Positions 1 through 6,765 of a DNA stretch of 15,545 nucleotides are shown piece after piece. The DNA comes from an uncultured Campylobacter sp. (GTDB lineage Bacteria > Campylobacterota > Campylobacteria > Campylobacterales > Campylobacteraceae). Each line of letters begins with the position of its first letter. Positions within the stretch are counted from its first letter, which is position 1. The stretch covers positions 1-15,545 of the forward strand of contig NZ_CALKTS010000303.1 of the NCBI RefSeq assembly GCF_937997595.1, in the 5' to 3' direction. Below the pieces are notes generated by a model. That model did no database searches and was not told where the DNA came from. It saw only the letters and a program-made list of their open reading frames with translations. The position numbers and the translations under genes are program-made.

Positions 1-55
1 GAGCGCTGGTCTCATAAGCCGGAGGTCGAGAGTTCAAGTCTCTCTCTTGACACCA
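1..55 (+). tRNA. tRNA with CAU anticodon, probably elongator tRNA-Met (5' end outside window)
   Basis: The visible part covers the anticodon arm, variable loop, T arm and acceptor 3' strand. The anticodon loop is CTCATAA at 11-17, with CAT at 13-15. The anticodon stem CTGGT/GCCGG pairs with G-U wobbles. The T stem GAGAG (28-32) pairs with CTCTC (40-44) around the loop TTCAAGT. The acceptor strand 45-51 is followed by discriminator A and an encoded CCA at 53-55. The anticodon stem lacks the three consecutive G-C pairs of initiator tRNA, so elongator Met is favoured. The lysidine-modified tRNA-Ile2 also has an encoded CAU and cannot be excluded without the D arm and the 5' acceptor strand, which lie outside the window. 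Confidence 0.88.
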
Positions 56-242
56 TCAAATCACGAACTTCGCCTTTTAATGTAAGCCTTTGCTTTAAAT
101 TTCGCGTAAATTTTATCATAGGAATTATTAAATTTACATTGTAGAGCGGTTTTCGGCACGGCGGTTGAAATTTTAAATTTGCCGGCCCGGTACAAGTTCA
201 TATAATGAGAGCCTGCGCCGGGCTATAGGGGGCGCTTTTATA

Positions 243-2486
243 TTAGTACCTATATTCGATGCTTAAAAGCGCGGTGCGACCTCGAGCCGAGTTGTTAAAA
301 ATCGTTATATCGTCATTAAATACTTGATTGGAATACGACGAGTTATATGTGTAGAGCGCATCCATATAGTTTTTATCAAAAACGTTTTGCACTTCGAGCT
401 TAAATGTTAAATTTTCAATCGGTTTATAGGTCGCATACATATCAAAAATCGTAGGGATGCTCGGTAAATCCTGCGTTTTTATAGATTTAAATTCCGCACC
501 GTTCGTAGTATACGTAAATAACGGGTTCATTCTTTTTGCTTTGCCCGTGATTTTGGCTATACCGCCTATCGTTAGTTTTTCATCGAAAAATCTTACTCCC
601 GCATCGATAGTGGCGTAGTATTTCGGAAGCTCGCTAAATTGCGATACGCCGCTTGAAGGTCCGTTCGTCCAATCCACCGCCGTACTGTCGGAGAGCGGAT
701 ACGACGCCTTTTGACGAGAGTAGGTGGCGGTAGTATAAAAGTATCCCGCGTCATACATCAGCTCAATCTCAAAACCCCTAAGCGTCGCATCGCCGTTTAG
801 ACGCGTAAGATACATCGTATCAGGGCTGCCGTTATCGTCGTAAAAAAGCATGAGCCTGTCGTAAATATAGTTTTTTACCTTGCTACGATAGTAGGTAAGC
901 TTAAACCCAAAAATGTCGTCGTTCGCGATTAATCCGTGCTTATGGGAATTAAATCCCAACTGAAACGTCTTGGCGGTTTCCGGTTGCAAAAAGGTATTGA
1001 TATCTTCATAAACCGTGCCCGAGTGAAAAAGCTCCTGAACGTTTAACGCGCGGGTACTTTTGGAGTAGCCGATAAACGGCGCGAAAAGTTCGTGCAAGCT
1101 TACGCCGTTCATAAGCGAATAATTCAACTCGTCGCCATCTTTTTTCATCCATCCCGCTTCTTTCGGTTGGCAGTAGTTATTGTATACCGAGCAAACGCCT
1201 TTTTCGCCGCTGAGCTGCCAGTGCATAAAATTTACGTTCGCGTCAAGGGTAAAAATTCCGTATTCGAGCGAATTATCAAGATAAAGACTTCTGAGCTTTT
1301 GTTTGCCTTGAGGAACGGAAAACGACGTTTTAAGCCCCGCATAGTCGCTATCTCCGGTAATCCTCTTATACTCGTTATTTAATAAATTTACACCGAGCGT
1401 GGATTTTAAATTCGCGCTCGCGGGGTTGAATTGAAAGGTATTGCTTAAATCAAGTATATCGGCTTTGTTTTTAAATTTCATTCCGTTTTGTAACGGCGCC
1501 CAACCGATGGTGGCATCTTTGTCGTATTTTTGCGTTGTATCGCTTACGGATGCCTTCATTTTAACGTCTATAAAATCGGAATTTGGATTAAATCTATAAT
1601 CCAGCTGATAGTTGTTATTTTTTATCTTTCTTCTCGCCAGATAATTCGAATGTCCCCGATAGGACGCTATTGCGTTGTGTGCATCCCGTCCGTATTCAAA
1701 TTTAAACAAATAGCTTTTCGGTTTTTGCTTGAGCGTATCCACATCTAGCGGTGCGGCGAGATCCGGTATCCCGTCGCCGTCTATATCGGGCGCGGCGTCT
1801 TCGCTTCTTACGCCGTTGCCGTCTTTGTAATTTTGCGTGCTTCTTTTGCCGCTGTATGCGAAAAGGGTGCCTATGTTCGCGCCGCTTTCGAGCTCGTCTT
1901 TTGCCGCGAGAGCGCCCATATAGCTCGGTCCTAGGCCGTTCGTGCCGTAGGAATAACGGCCTAGAAAACCGAAGATATTACCGTTTCGTACCACGTCGTC
2001 CACGCCTATCGTACGAAAATTCGCGCTTCCCATTATGCCGTTCGTCGCTCCGCGAAACGAGCCGCGCTCTACGTCTATGCCTACGAGTAAATTTTGATCT
2101 ATCAGCGCTCCATAGGCCGACGTGCCTAAATTTCCGGTGAATGAATGATATCCGCCCGAATCCGCCGCCGTGCCGTAATATGTTTGAGTGACGCCGTCTA
2201 CCATCGTATCGACGCGCCCGAGCCCCGTTAATCCGCGGATATTAACCGATACGCTACCCTGGGCCTGATCTACTTGCGTGTAGGTTCCCGGAAGCGCCCG
2301 CACGATGCTATCGACACTTTGGTTCTGCGATTTTATATCGTCGCGAGAGCTGAGCGCACCCGCTTTTAAAAAGCTCGATTCGCCGCTTTTGAGCTTATCC
2401 GCCGAAATTTCAAGCGTCTCAAAATCCACGTCTTCGCCGAAAAGTATGCTTATAACCGCCATACTCAATGCTACAAATTTCCTCAT
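243..2486 (-). CDS. TonB-dependent outer-membrane receptor (haem/iron-protein type, Cj0178/CtuA-like)
   Basis: This is an outer-membrane gated channel that takes up iron or haem using energy passed on by TonB. The 747-residue protein has a short signal peptide (about 1-17), a likely TonB box DFETLEISA at 21-29, and a plug domain at about 45-165 containing NIRGLTGLGRVDTMVDGV. A long beta-barrel follows and ends in SIEYRY, with the terminal aromatic residue expected for outer-membrane insertion. The stretch STRALNVQELF followed by LQPETAKTFQLGFN resembles the conserved segment of haem and transferrin-type receptors. It starts 11 bp after the tonB stop with a strong AAGGAG site, so it is the last gene of the tonB operon. 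Length and synteny match the C. jejuni Cj0178 receptor, although that gene sits before exbB rather than after tonB. The substrate (haem, haemoglobin or a transferrin-like protein) is inferred, not shown. Residues 234-242 form a calcium-binding-like motif. Confidence 0.9.
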   Translation of the reverse strand: MRKFVALSMAVISILFGEDVDFETLEISADKLKSGESSFLKAGALSSRDDIKSQNQSVDSIVRALPGTYTQVDQAQGSVSVNIRGLTGLGRVDTMVDGVTQTYYGTAADSGGYHSFTGNLGTSAYGALIDQNLLVGIDVERGSFRGATNGIMGSANFRTIGVDDVVRNGNIFGFLGRYSYGTNGLGPSYMGALAAKDELESGANIGTLFAYSGKRSTQNYKDGNGVRSEDAAPDIDGDGIPDLAAPLDVDTLKQKPKSYLFKFEYGRDAHNAIASYRGHSNYLARRKIKNNNYQLDYRFNPNSDFIDVKMKASVSDTTQKYDKDATIGWAPLQNGMKFKNKADILDLSNTFQFNPASANLKSTLGVNLLNNEYKRITGDSDYAGLKTSFSVPQGKQKLRSLYLDNSLEYGIFTLDANVNFMHWQLSGEKGVCSVYNNYCQPKEAGWMKKDGDELNYSLMNGVSLHELFAPFIGYSKSTRALNVQELFHSGTVYEDINTFLQPETAKTFQLGFNSHKHGLIANDDIFGFKLTYYRSKVKNYIYDRLMLFYDDNGSPDTMYLTRLNGDATLRGFEIELMYDAGYFYTTATYSRQKASYPLSDSTAVDWTNGPSSGVSQFSELPKYYATIDAGVRFFDEKLTIGGIAKITGKAKRMNPLFTYTTNGAEFKSIKTQDLPSIPTIFDMYATYKPIENLTFKLEVQNVFDKNYMDALYTYNSSYSNQVFNDDITIFNNSARGRTALLSIEYRY

Positions 2487-2497
2487 ATGCGCTCCTT

Positions 2498-3349
2498 TTA
2501 GAAATTTATCTTTTGCTCTTTGTATTTTTTGATATTAAATTCCACGGGAAAATGAAGCGTGAGCTCATTCGAATTCACAAAATATTCGCTCGGCGGGGTC
2601 GGAAGCGGCGAAGCGCGATAAAAAAGCTGCACTGCTTCGCTATTAAGCGCTTCAAATTTAACCCCGTTTTTCACGCTAACGTTTATAATTTTGCCGCTTG
2701 GCGAAATTTGAACTTTTACGTAAACGATACCTTCCTCGCCCTGCGCCAAAGCCGTCTGCGGATATCTTTTATGCTTATTGAGATGCGACATTACGGCGCC
2801 TTTCCAGCTTCTTTGAGCTCCGCCGCCCATGCCGCTTGAGTTGCTCGTTATGGTATTGCCGTTTCCGCTTATCGGAGCAGAAGCTGCGCCGTCTTTAGCA
2901 GCGGAGTTAAAATTTGATTGCGAGTCGTTGTTTGCGGTATCGTCGTTTTTCGACGCATTATTTCGGATCGCGGGCCTGATATTTTTTTTCGTGATTTTTT
3001 TCGGCTTTTCCTTTGGTAAAATTTCAGGTTTTTGCACCGCTTCGATCGGCGAGTCGATATTCTGTATCGGCGAAATTTCGGGCTCGTCCGTCTGTATGTG
3101 CGGCTCGGGCTCGGCGCTACTTGCTTTGACAGAGTTTATCGCCGCTTCTTTGAAATCCCCGATAGGCAGATCCGAAACTATCATAATAGATTCAAATTTA
3201 TCGCCTTTTATCGGATAGTCGAATCCACCGAAATTTTGCTCTAGGCTGATGGTATTTCGATTTGTAAACAAATAGCCGAAGGCGAAAATATGACAAGCCA
3301 GAATCGTTAAAAAGGATATAAGCCAACATCGACGCGAGATTATTATCAT
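2498..3349 (-). CDS. tonB: TonB energy-transducing protein
   Basis: This periplasm-spanning protein couples the ExbB-ExbD proton-motive complex to outer-membrane receptors. The 283-residue protein has one N-terminal membrane helix (about 8-28) with a His at 20, matching the functional transmembrane His of TonB proteins. A spacer moderately rich in Pro, Glu and Lys follows (EPEP, PEILPKEKPKK), then an Asn/Ser/Gly-rich stretch. The TonB C-terminal domain (about 190-278) carries the typical RYPQTALAQGEEGIVYV segment. I chose the ATG at 3349, which overlaps the exbD stop as ATGA and has AAGG seven bases upstream. A longer reading from a TTG at 3367 would overlap exbD further and is less likely. 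The linker is only weakly proline-rich compared with enterobacterial TonB. Confidence 0.93.
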   Translation of the reverse strand: MIIISRRCWLISFLTILACHIFAFGYLFTNRNTISLEQNFGGFDYPIKGDKFESIMIVSDLPIGDFKEAAINSVKASSAEPEPHIQTDEPEISPIQNIDSPIEAVQKPEILPKEKPKKITKKNIRPAIRNNASKNDDTANNDSQSNFNSAAKDGAASAPISGNGNTITSNSSGMGGGAQRSWKGAVMSHLNKHKRYPQTALAQGEEGIVYVKVQISPSGKIINVSVKNGVKFEALNSEAVQLFYRASPLPTPPSEYFVNSNELTLHFPVEFNIKKYKEQKINF

Positions 3350-3744
3350 TGCTCGACCTTGCTGCAAAGGGCTATTTTTGAGTAGCCTGCTTTTTTTATG
3401 CGCTCGATCGTCCCGATTAAAATTTCATAGGGCACGGATTTATCTACGTGAAGATATACGACGTTTTCGCGATCGCCGCCCGTTTTTTGATCGAGTACGG
3501 CTGCTAAATTTTCGCTACCTACGAGCTCCGTGCCGAAATATATTTCGTTGTGCTCGTTGATACTCAGGATGATCGGTTTATTTATGTCTTGCTTTTGATC
3601 GCTTACGGCTTTAGGGAGCTCCACTTTTACCGAACTGGTAACGATGGGCGTGACTACCATAAAGATGATTAAAAGCACGAGCATAACGTCTATAAACGGC
3701 GTTACGTTTATCTCGCTGAGCTCTTCGTTTTGATTACGCAGCAT
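3346..3744 (-). CDS. exbD: ExbD, TonB-system proton-channel subunit
   Basis: ExbD is the inner-membrane partner of ExbB; together they use proton flow to energise TonB. The product is 132 residues. Its start, ELSEINVTPFIDVMLVLL, is the hallmark of the ExbD/TolR family, with the essential membrane Asp at residue 19. A single transmembrane helix (about 17-38) is followed by a periplasmic domain with LHVDKSVPYEILIGTIERIKKAG. I prefer the ATG at 3744, which has AGG seven bases upstream and gives the usual family N-terminus. An in-frame TTG at 3759 would add five residues. The gene overlaps the end of exbB by 11 bp and couples to tonB through ATGA, so the three are translated as a unit. Confidence 0.94.
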   Translation of the reverse strand: MLRNQNEELSEINVTPFIDVMLVLLIIFMVVTPIVTSSVKVELPKAVSDQKQDINKPIILSINEHNEIYFGTELVGSENLAAVLDQKTGGDRENVVYLHVDKSVPYEILIGTIERIKKAGYSKIALCSKVEQ

Positions 3745-4579
3745 CGCATTGCCTATCAAATATCAAATAAATTCTTGAGCTCAATGCGTCGATTTTGACG
3801 TTAAAATTTAACCCCGCTCTTACAAAATAGTTATAAATTAATACCGCAGGAATTGCCGCAGATAAGCCGAGCGCGGTTGCGAATAACGCTTCTGCGATGC
3901 CGGGAGCTACGACGCTGAGGCTGGCATTATTCGAGTTCGCGATATTTATAAAACTATTCATAATGCCCCAAACCGTGCCGAATAATCCGATAAACGGCGC
4001 GGACGAGCCGATGCTCGCCAGGATGCCCGTATGGCTTTTTGCCAGGTGGATCAAATTTGCATTTTTCAGCTCCAGTCGCTCTTTTACGCGGTTTTTTAGT
4101 GATGCGTTAACCGTCTTGCTTCTTTTAATTTCATCTTTTATTTCGCGTGCGAGTTGCACGGCAAACCCGTTTCGATCGAGCTTTAATACCTCGTCGATAC
4201 TGTTTATCCGTTCGCATGCAAGGCTATCTTTTTTAAGCCTTGAAAATGCAAATTTAAACTGGATAAATTTCGCCAAAAATATCGTCCACGTCATCACCGA
4301 AAAAAGTAGTAAAATTCCCATTGCAGCTTTAACGACGATGTGAGCGTTCTTAAAAAACGATTGAAACGACATATCTACCGCGGGAGTGTGCTCTTTGGGT
4401 GTGGGTTGCGCGGGATTTCGTTCGGTTTGCGCGGAGCCCGGCACTGGCGTTTGGACGCTGTCGTTTTGCTCCAAATTTAAAGTCGCCGAATTTTGTATCT
4501 GCAAATCCCCGCCCGTCGTTAAATTTTCATCGCAAAGACAGAGCGTAAAAAATAAAAATAGAGCTACCGCAATTTTCAT
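3734..4579 (-). CDS. exbB: ExbB, TonB-system energiser with N-terminal extension
   Basis: ExbB is the inner-membrane pentameric channel protein of the TonB system, of the MotA/TolQ/ExbB family. The 281-residue product starts with a likely signal peptide (1-16), followed by a low-complexity periplasmic segment rich in Thr, Gln and Pro to about residue 70. The conserved core then has three membrane helices at about 80-105, 188-212 and 228-253. The family signature lies in SSAPFIGLFGTVWGIMNSF and APGIAEALFATALGLSAAIP. The start ATG has AAGGA five bases upstream. The N-terminal extension resembles the longer ExbB proteins of some Proteobacteria rather than the short E. coli form. It is the first gene of the tightly packed exbB-exbD-tonB-receptor group, and 295 bp separate it from the chaN-like gene. 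Confidence 0.93.
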   Translation of the reverse strand: MKIAVALFLFFTLCLCDENLTTGGDLQIQNSATLNLEQNDSVQTPVPGSAQTERNPAQPTPKEHTPAVDMSFQSFFKNAHIVVKAAMGILLLFSVMTWTIFLAKFIQFKFAFSRLKKDSLACERINSIDEVLKLDRNGFAVQLAREIKDEIKRSKTVNASLKNRVKERLELKNANLIHLAKSHTGILASIGSSAPFIGLFGTVWGIMNSFINIANSNNASLSVVAPGIAEALFATALGLSAAIPAVLIYNYFVRAGLNFNVKIDALSSRIYLIFDRQCDAA

Positions 4580-4874
4580 ATCATTCCTTTTTGCATTTTG
4601 CCGATAAATGAACTCGCCCGTAATTTAGCGAGATGTCGTCGTTCAAATCGCCTGCAAATTCGCCGTGCTTTTTTGTTCACATCGCCGATGCGGTTGCGCG
4701 AGAACTCGCACCGAGGCTTTATGCGCCGCAAACCGAGCTTTTGCCGGAAGCGTTTAAGCAAAATCATCTACGCAAGATTTACGTATCCGAGCGCTTGCAC
4801 CGATATTTCGCTCCGGCGTGCGTGCGGTAAAACTTGGCGGCCGAGACGTATCTTTTCGGCAAAATTTCATTTCT
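4580..4874. other. Gap between chaN-like gene and exbB, no convincing gene
   Basis: This 295 bp stretch separates two genes that would otherwise look like one minus-strand operon. Just after the chaN stop, a minus-strand GCCGA/TCGGC stem (about 4837-4857) is followed by only a short T4 run, which is at best a weak terminator. I see no good -35/-10 pair for exbB. Arg-rich open frames occur on both strands and look like chance. The best alternative is a plus-strand frame at 4633-4830 (65 codons) with Campylobacter-like codon use but a weak ribosome site (GCGAG) and no recognised family. It could be a gene remnant. Confidence 0.4.
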
Positions 4875-5711
4875 TTATTTAAAATTCCAAATATAATCGG
4901 CTTTGGTGCTGTCGATTGCGCCCTGCTCGTAATCATCGCTTCCTAAAATCAGCACTTTTACCCGCTTTTTCGTCTTGAAATCGATTAAATGTAGCGGCAC
5001 GCCTACGTCTTTAAACGTATGAAGGCCGCCCGCAATAAGCAAGGTGGAGTTATTCGCGCGGTTTAACACATCGGCCATCCTGCGATCTTTATATTGCTGT
5101 GCCTGAATAAATGCGGCTAAGGTTTTATCGTCCATTTTGCCGTGCGAAAGCTCTATGCCCTCTTTAATCTTATCTTTTACGCCCTTCGTCGTCGAGACAT
5201 CGCCCTTTATCGGCTCTGCTCCCGCAAATATCGTATTTATTTCATTTTTGCTCAAATTCGCAGCTTTTAAATTTGCGGTTTTATAGGCCGATTTTACGAT
5301 ATCGCCGTAATGCGAAACGCTCCAGCTTTTATCCCAATTTATAGCGCTTAATAAATTCTCCGGCGGAATTGTATCCGCGTACGCTTTATCGATAAGAGGC
5401 TGCTTTTCGCTGCTTATCATTTCAAAAGCGACGTCTAAATTTTTTATCGTAGCGAGCGTTTCGATAAGTAAAATTTCGGCGGCTTTGTGATTTTTATTCT
5501 CGTGAAGCTCGCCGATTACGAGCACGTCTACGTTTGATAGTTCGTTAATAAACTCATTAAATTGAAGCGGTGCGCGGTCGCGTAATCGAATAATTTTGCT
5601 ATCGGTTTTGAGTGTGTTTAAGTCGTTCAAAGCGACCCTCTCGCTGCTCATGCAGCCGCAAAATAGAGCTATCGCAAGAAGATGCGGCAAAATTTTGATC
5701 GCTTTTTGCAT
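4875..5711 (-). CDS. chaN: ChaN-family haem-binding lipoprotein (Cj0177-like)
   Basis: ChaN proteins (DUF399) are lipoproteins; the C. jejuni member Cj0177 is known to bind haem and sits in the same iron-uptake neighbourhood. I chose the ATG at 5711 rather than an upstream in-frame codon at 5789. It has GGGA six bases upstream and gives a normal lipoprotein signal peptide with the lipidated Cys at residue 20 (LFCGC), and the extra 26 codons would run through the regulatory region. The mature 278-residue product shows GELHEN at 67-72, FEM at 96-98, QQYKDRRMADVL at 206-217 and AGGLHT at 227-232, the conserved blocks of the family. It probably hands over or stores haem near the outer membrane. 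It is transcribed in the same direction as exbB and divergently from the CRISPR locus. Confidence 0.85.
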   Translation of the reverse strand: MQKAIKILPHLLAIALFCGCMSSERVALNDLNTLKTDSKIIRLRDRAPLQFNEFINELSNVDVLVIGELHENKNHKAAEILLIETLATIKNLDVAFEMISSEKQPLIDKAYADTIPPENLLSAINWDKSWSVSHYGDIVKSAYKTANLKAANLSKNEINTIFAGAEPIKGDVSTTKGVKDKIKEGIELSHGKMDDKTLAAFIQAQQYKDRRMADVLNRANNSTLLIAGGLHTFKDVGVPLHLIDFKTKKRVKVLILGSDDYEQGAIDSTKADYIWNFK

Positions 5712-5741
5712 TTTAAATCCCATTATCAATTTAAATCGCGA

Positions 5742-5758
5742 TGATATAGGATTTATCA
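5742..5758 (-). promoter_or_regulatory. Short inverted repeat TGATA-N7-TATCA in chaN leader
   Basis: The two 5-base arms are perfectly complementary and lie 31-47 bases before the chosen chaN start codon. The half-site resembles the GATA-rich arms of Fur boxes, but the 7-base spacer does not match a standard 19 bp Fur box. It could be a second operator or chance in AT-rich DNA. Confidence 0.25.
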
Positions 5759-5784
5759 TTAAATACTGCTTAATAATTTCAGAG

Positions 5785-5803
5785 TTCAAAATAAAATTTT
5801 GAA
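5785..5803. promoter_or_regulatory. Perfect 19 bp palindrome, candidate operator upstream of chaN
   Basis: TTCAAAAT-AAA-ATTTTGAA is a perfect 8-3-8 inverted repeat lying 74-92 bases upstream of the chaN start and downstream of the best -10 box. Its 19 bp length equals that of a Fur box, and the operon is an iron-uptake operon, so Fur is the first candidate. The half-site is not the classic GATAAT, so another dimeric repressor is possible. It lies between the divergent iron and CRISPR transcription units and could affect either. Confidence 0.45.
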
Positions 5804-5839
5804 AATATCTATCGTTGTAATATCATGCTACCGCGCTCG

Positions 5840-5867
5840 ATTATAAGGACCGGTGCAATTTAATCAA
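5840..5867 (-). promoter_or_regulatory. Sigma70-type promoter for chaN (minus strand)
   Basis: On the minus strand, TTGATT (5867-5862) and TATAAT (5845-5840) are separated by 16 bp, with T-rich DNA upstream. Transcription would begin near 5833, giving a leader of about 120 nt that contains both inverted repeats. It probably drives chaN and possibly the whole tonB operon. Confidence 0.55.
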
Positions 5868-5888
5868 ATTTTAACAAAAGCCAATGTG

Positions 5889-5894
5889 TATAAT
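5889..5894 (+). promoter_or_regulatory. Possible -10 box TATAAT, plus strand
   Basis: TATAAT preceded by TGTG resembles an extended -10 element, and AT-rich DNA lies upstream, but no -35 element has proper spacing. It lies inside the cas10 remnant reading (codons for Cys-Ile-Ile), so it may be fortuitous. If used, it would start a CRISPR-locus transcript near 5901 that skips the ATG at 5884. Confidence 0.35.
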
Positions 5895-5999
5895 CGCTCA
5901 TTTTTCAGAGGCACTTGATGAGGCAACAAAGACTGCGTTTGTTAATGCCAAAGAAAAACAAAAGACGCTCTTGGCAAAGTCGACCTGAGGATAAAAGAG

Positions 6000-6452
6000 T
6001 TGATCTTAAGTGGCGACGATATGACGGTTGTTTGCGATGCGGATATTGCACTAGAATTTACGAAAAATTTTATCAAAGAATTTGAAAACGAAACAGACAA
6101 GAAAAAGCCTGCAATAGAACAAAAGCTAACTATGTGCGCTGGCATCGCTTACTGCAACGAAAAATTCCCGTTTCACTATGCGGTTAGTCTAGCCGAGGAG
6201 CTTTGCTCGGCAGCCAAAAAGCACTCCAAAAATAAATATGTTGAAAATCAAGAAAAAGACATCGCACCAAGCTGCCTAATGTTTCATAACGTCCAAAGCT
6301 CAAATTTTAAAAGCTGGGATAAATTTATAAAAGACGAGCTTACGATCGGAGGCGAAAAAAGAGGGATGCATGACCGAAGGCGAAAAAATGCGAGAAATCA
6401 AATGCGATTTTGGACCTTATTATTTGGGAGATACGACCAAGTCAAAAAATGA
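6000..6452 (+). CDS. Open frame encoding the cas10 Palm2 fragment
   Basis: This is the middle piece of the cas10 remnant, open for 150 codons from a TTG at 6000. The first 120 or so residues are the Palm2 domain with SGDD at residues 4-7. The last 30 residues, beyond the A6 run at 6355-6360, are a shadow of the true frame (Arg-rich, RRRKNARNQMRF). The frame extends upstream without a stop to 5946, so the TTG has no special standing. A gene caller may report it as a small protein; I read it as part of the pseudogene. Confidence 0.4.
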   Translation: MILSGDDMTVVCDADIALEFTKNFIKEFENETDKKKPAIEQKLTMCAGIAYCNEKFPFHYAVSLAEELCSAAKKHSKNKYVENQEKDIAPSCLMFHNVQSSNFKSWDKFIKDELTIGGEKRGMHDRRRKNARNQMRFWTLLFGRYDQVKK

Positions 6453-6765
6453 GCCAAAGGTAGAAAATTTTGTAAATTTAGCCAAAATTTATCGCAACGA
6501 AAATAGCCCAAAAGGCAAACTGCGAGAGTGGATAAAGGAGCTCGGCATAAACGACAAGCTAGCTAAAAGTATGCTAGATCGGATAAACGAGATGTTAGAA
6601 AACAAGGGAGAATTTGATAAGGCGCTGAACGGTCTTTACGGCGGGCTAAAATGCGAAAATTTGATTTTAGAAAAGGATGGGGAACAAAAAACCCCGATCT
6701 ACGATATATTGCAATTTCTGTCCGTTACTTCGGGCGCGGAGGATAAAAATGACGATAAATTATGA
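6370..6765 (+). CDS. Open frame encoding the cas10 C-terminal helical domain
   Basis: This 131-residue frame holds the C-terminal region of Cas10: CDFGPYYLG, then a helical segment with KIYRNENSPKGKLREWIKEL and AKSMLDRINEMLE. GAGGG lies four bases before its ATG, so separate translation is possible. In intact Cas10 the C-terminal helical domain is structurally related to the small subunit Cas11. A free fragment could in principle act as a Cas11-like protein, but nothing here proves expression. Its stop overlaps the start of the next RAMP gene. Confidence 0.45.
   Translation: MTEGEKMREIKCDFGPYYLGDTTKSKNEPKVENFVNLAKIYRNENSPKGKLREWIKELGINDKLAKSMLDRINEMLENKGEFDKALNGLYGGLKCENLILEKDGEQKTPIYDILQFLSVTSGAEDKNDDKL

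Larger units (their letters stand above)
5884..6765 (+). pseudogene. cas10: cas10 remnant (type III-D): Palm2 and C-terminal helices only, two frameshifts
   Basis: Cas10 is the large subunit of type III CRISPR complexes and makes cyclic oligoadenylate in its Palm domains. Three pieces align in order in different frames. Piece 1 (5884-5958) contains HFSEALDEATKTAFVNAKEK, the helix that normally precedes the GGDD strand. Piece 2 (about 5959-6355) contains LRIKELILSGDDMTVVCDAD and LTMCAGIAYC...PFHYAVSLAEELC, the second Palm, then SCLMFHNVQSS. Piece 3 (about 6361-6765) contains CDFGPYYLG and a helical tail with SPKGKLREWIKELG. Adding one A to the A5 run at 5954-5958 and removing one from the A6 run at 6355-6360 restores a single frame of 293 codons. 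Everything N-terminal, including Palm1 and the zinc region, is absent: upstream DNA is the chaN regulatory region. The catalytic motif reads SGDD instead of GGDD. It overlaps the next gene by 17 bp. This product is very unlikely to make cOA. Confidence 0.85.

Noticed and set aside
1..55. tRNA gene as the attachment site of a genomic island
   Set aside because: The iron operon lies between it and the CRISPR locus. No integrase or repeated tRNA 3' end was seen in the window.
56..242. Intrinsic terminator after the TonB receptor
   Set aside because: GC-rich short inverted repeats such as AGCC/GGCT near 208-225 exist, but no stem followed by a T-run on the minus strand is convincing.
1092..2140. 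Plus-strand open frames opposite the TonB receptor
   Set aside because: They run antisense to a well-supported receptor gene, are rich in Arg/Ser/Ile or Cys, show no family motifs and lack good ribosome sites.
4598..4882. Arg-rich open frames in the chaN-exbB gap on both strands
   Set aside because: Composition is typical of chance frames. Only the plus-strand frame 4633-4830 has sensible codon use, and it is not recognised, so no gene is called.
5712..5789. Longer chaN reading starting at 5789
   Set aside because: It would place 26 residues before the lipoprotein signal peptide and start inside the palindrome. The ATG at 5711 has a ribosome site and a proper signal peptide.
5918..6085. Small basic ORF starting at ATG 5918 with AGAGG upstream
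   Set aside because: It is an out-of-frame shadow of the cas10 remnant. The two other frames carry the Cas10 similarity.
6355..6361. dnaX-like slippery heptamer AAAAAAG in cas10
   Set aside because: The incoming frame is GAA AAA AGA, not xxA AAA AAG, and the shift needed is +1 rather than -1, so it does not fit programmed -1 frameshifting.
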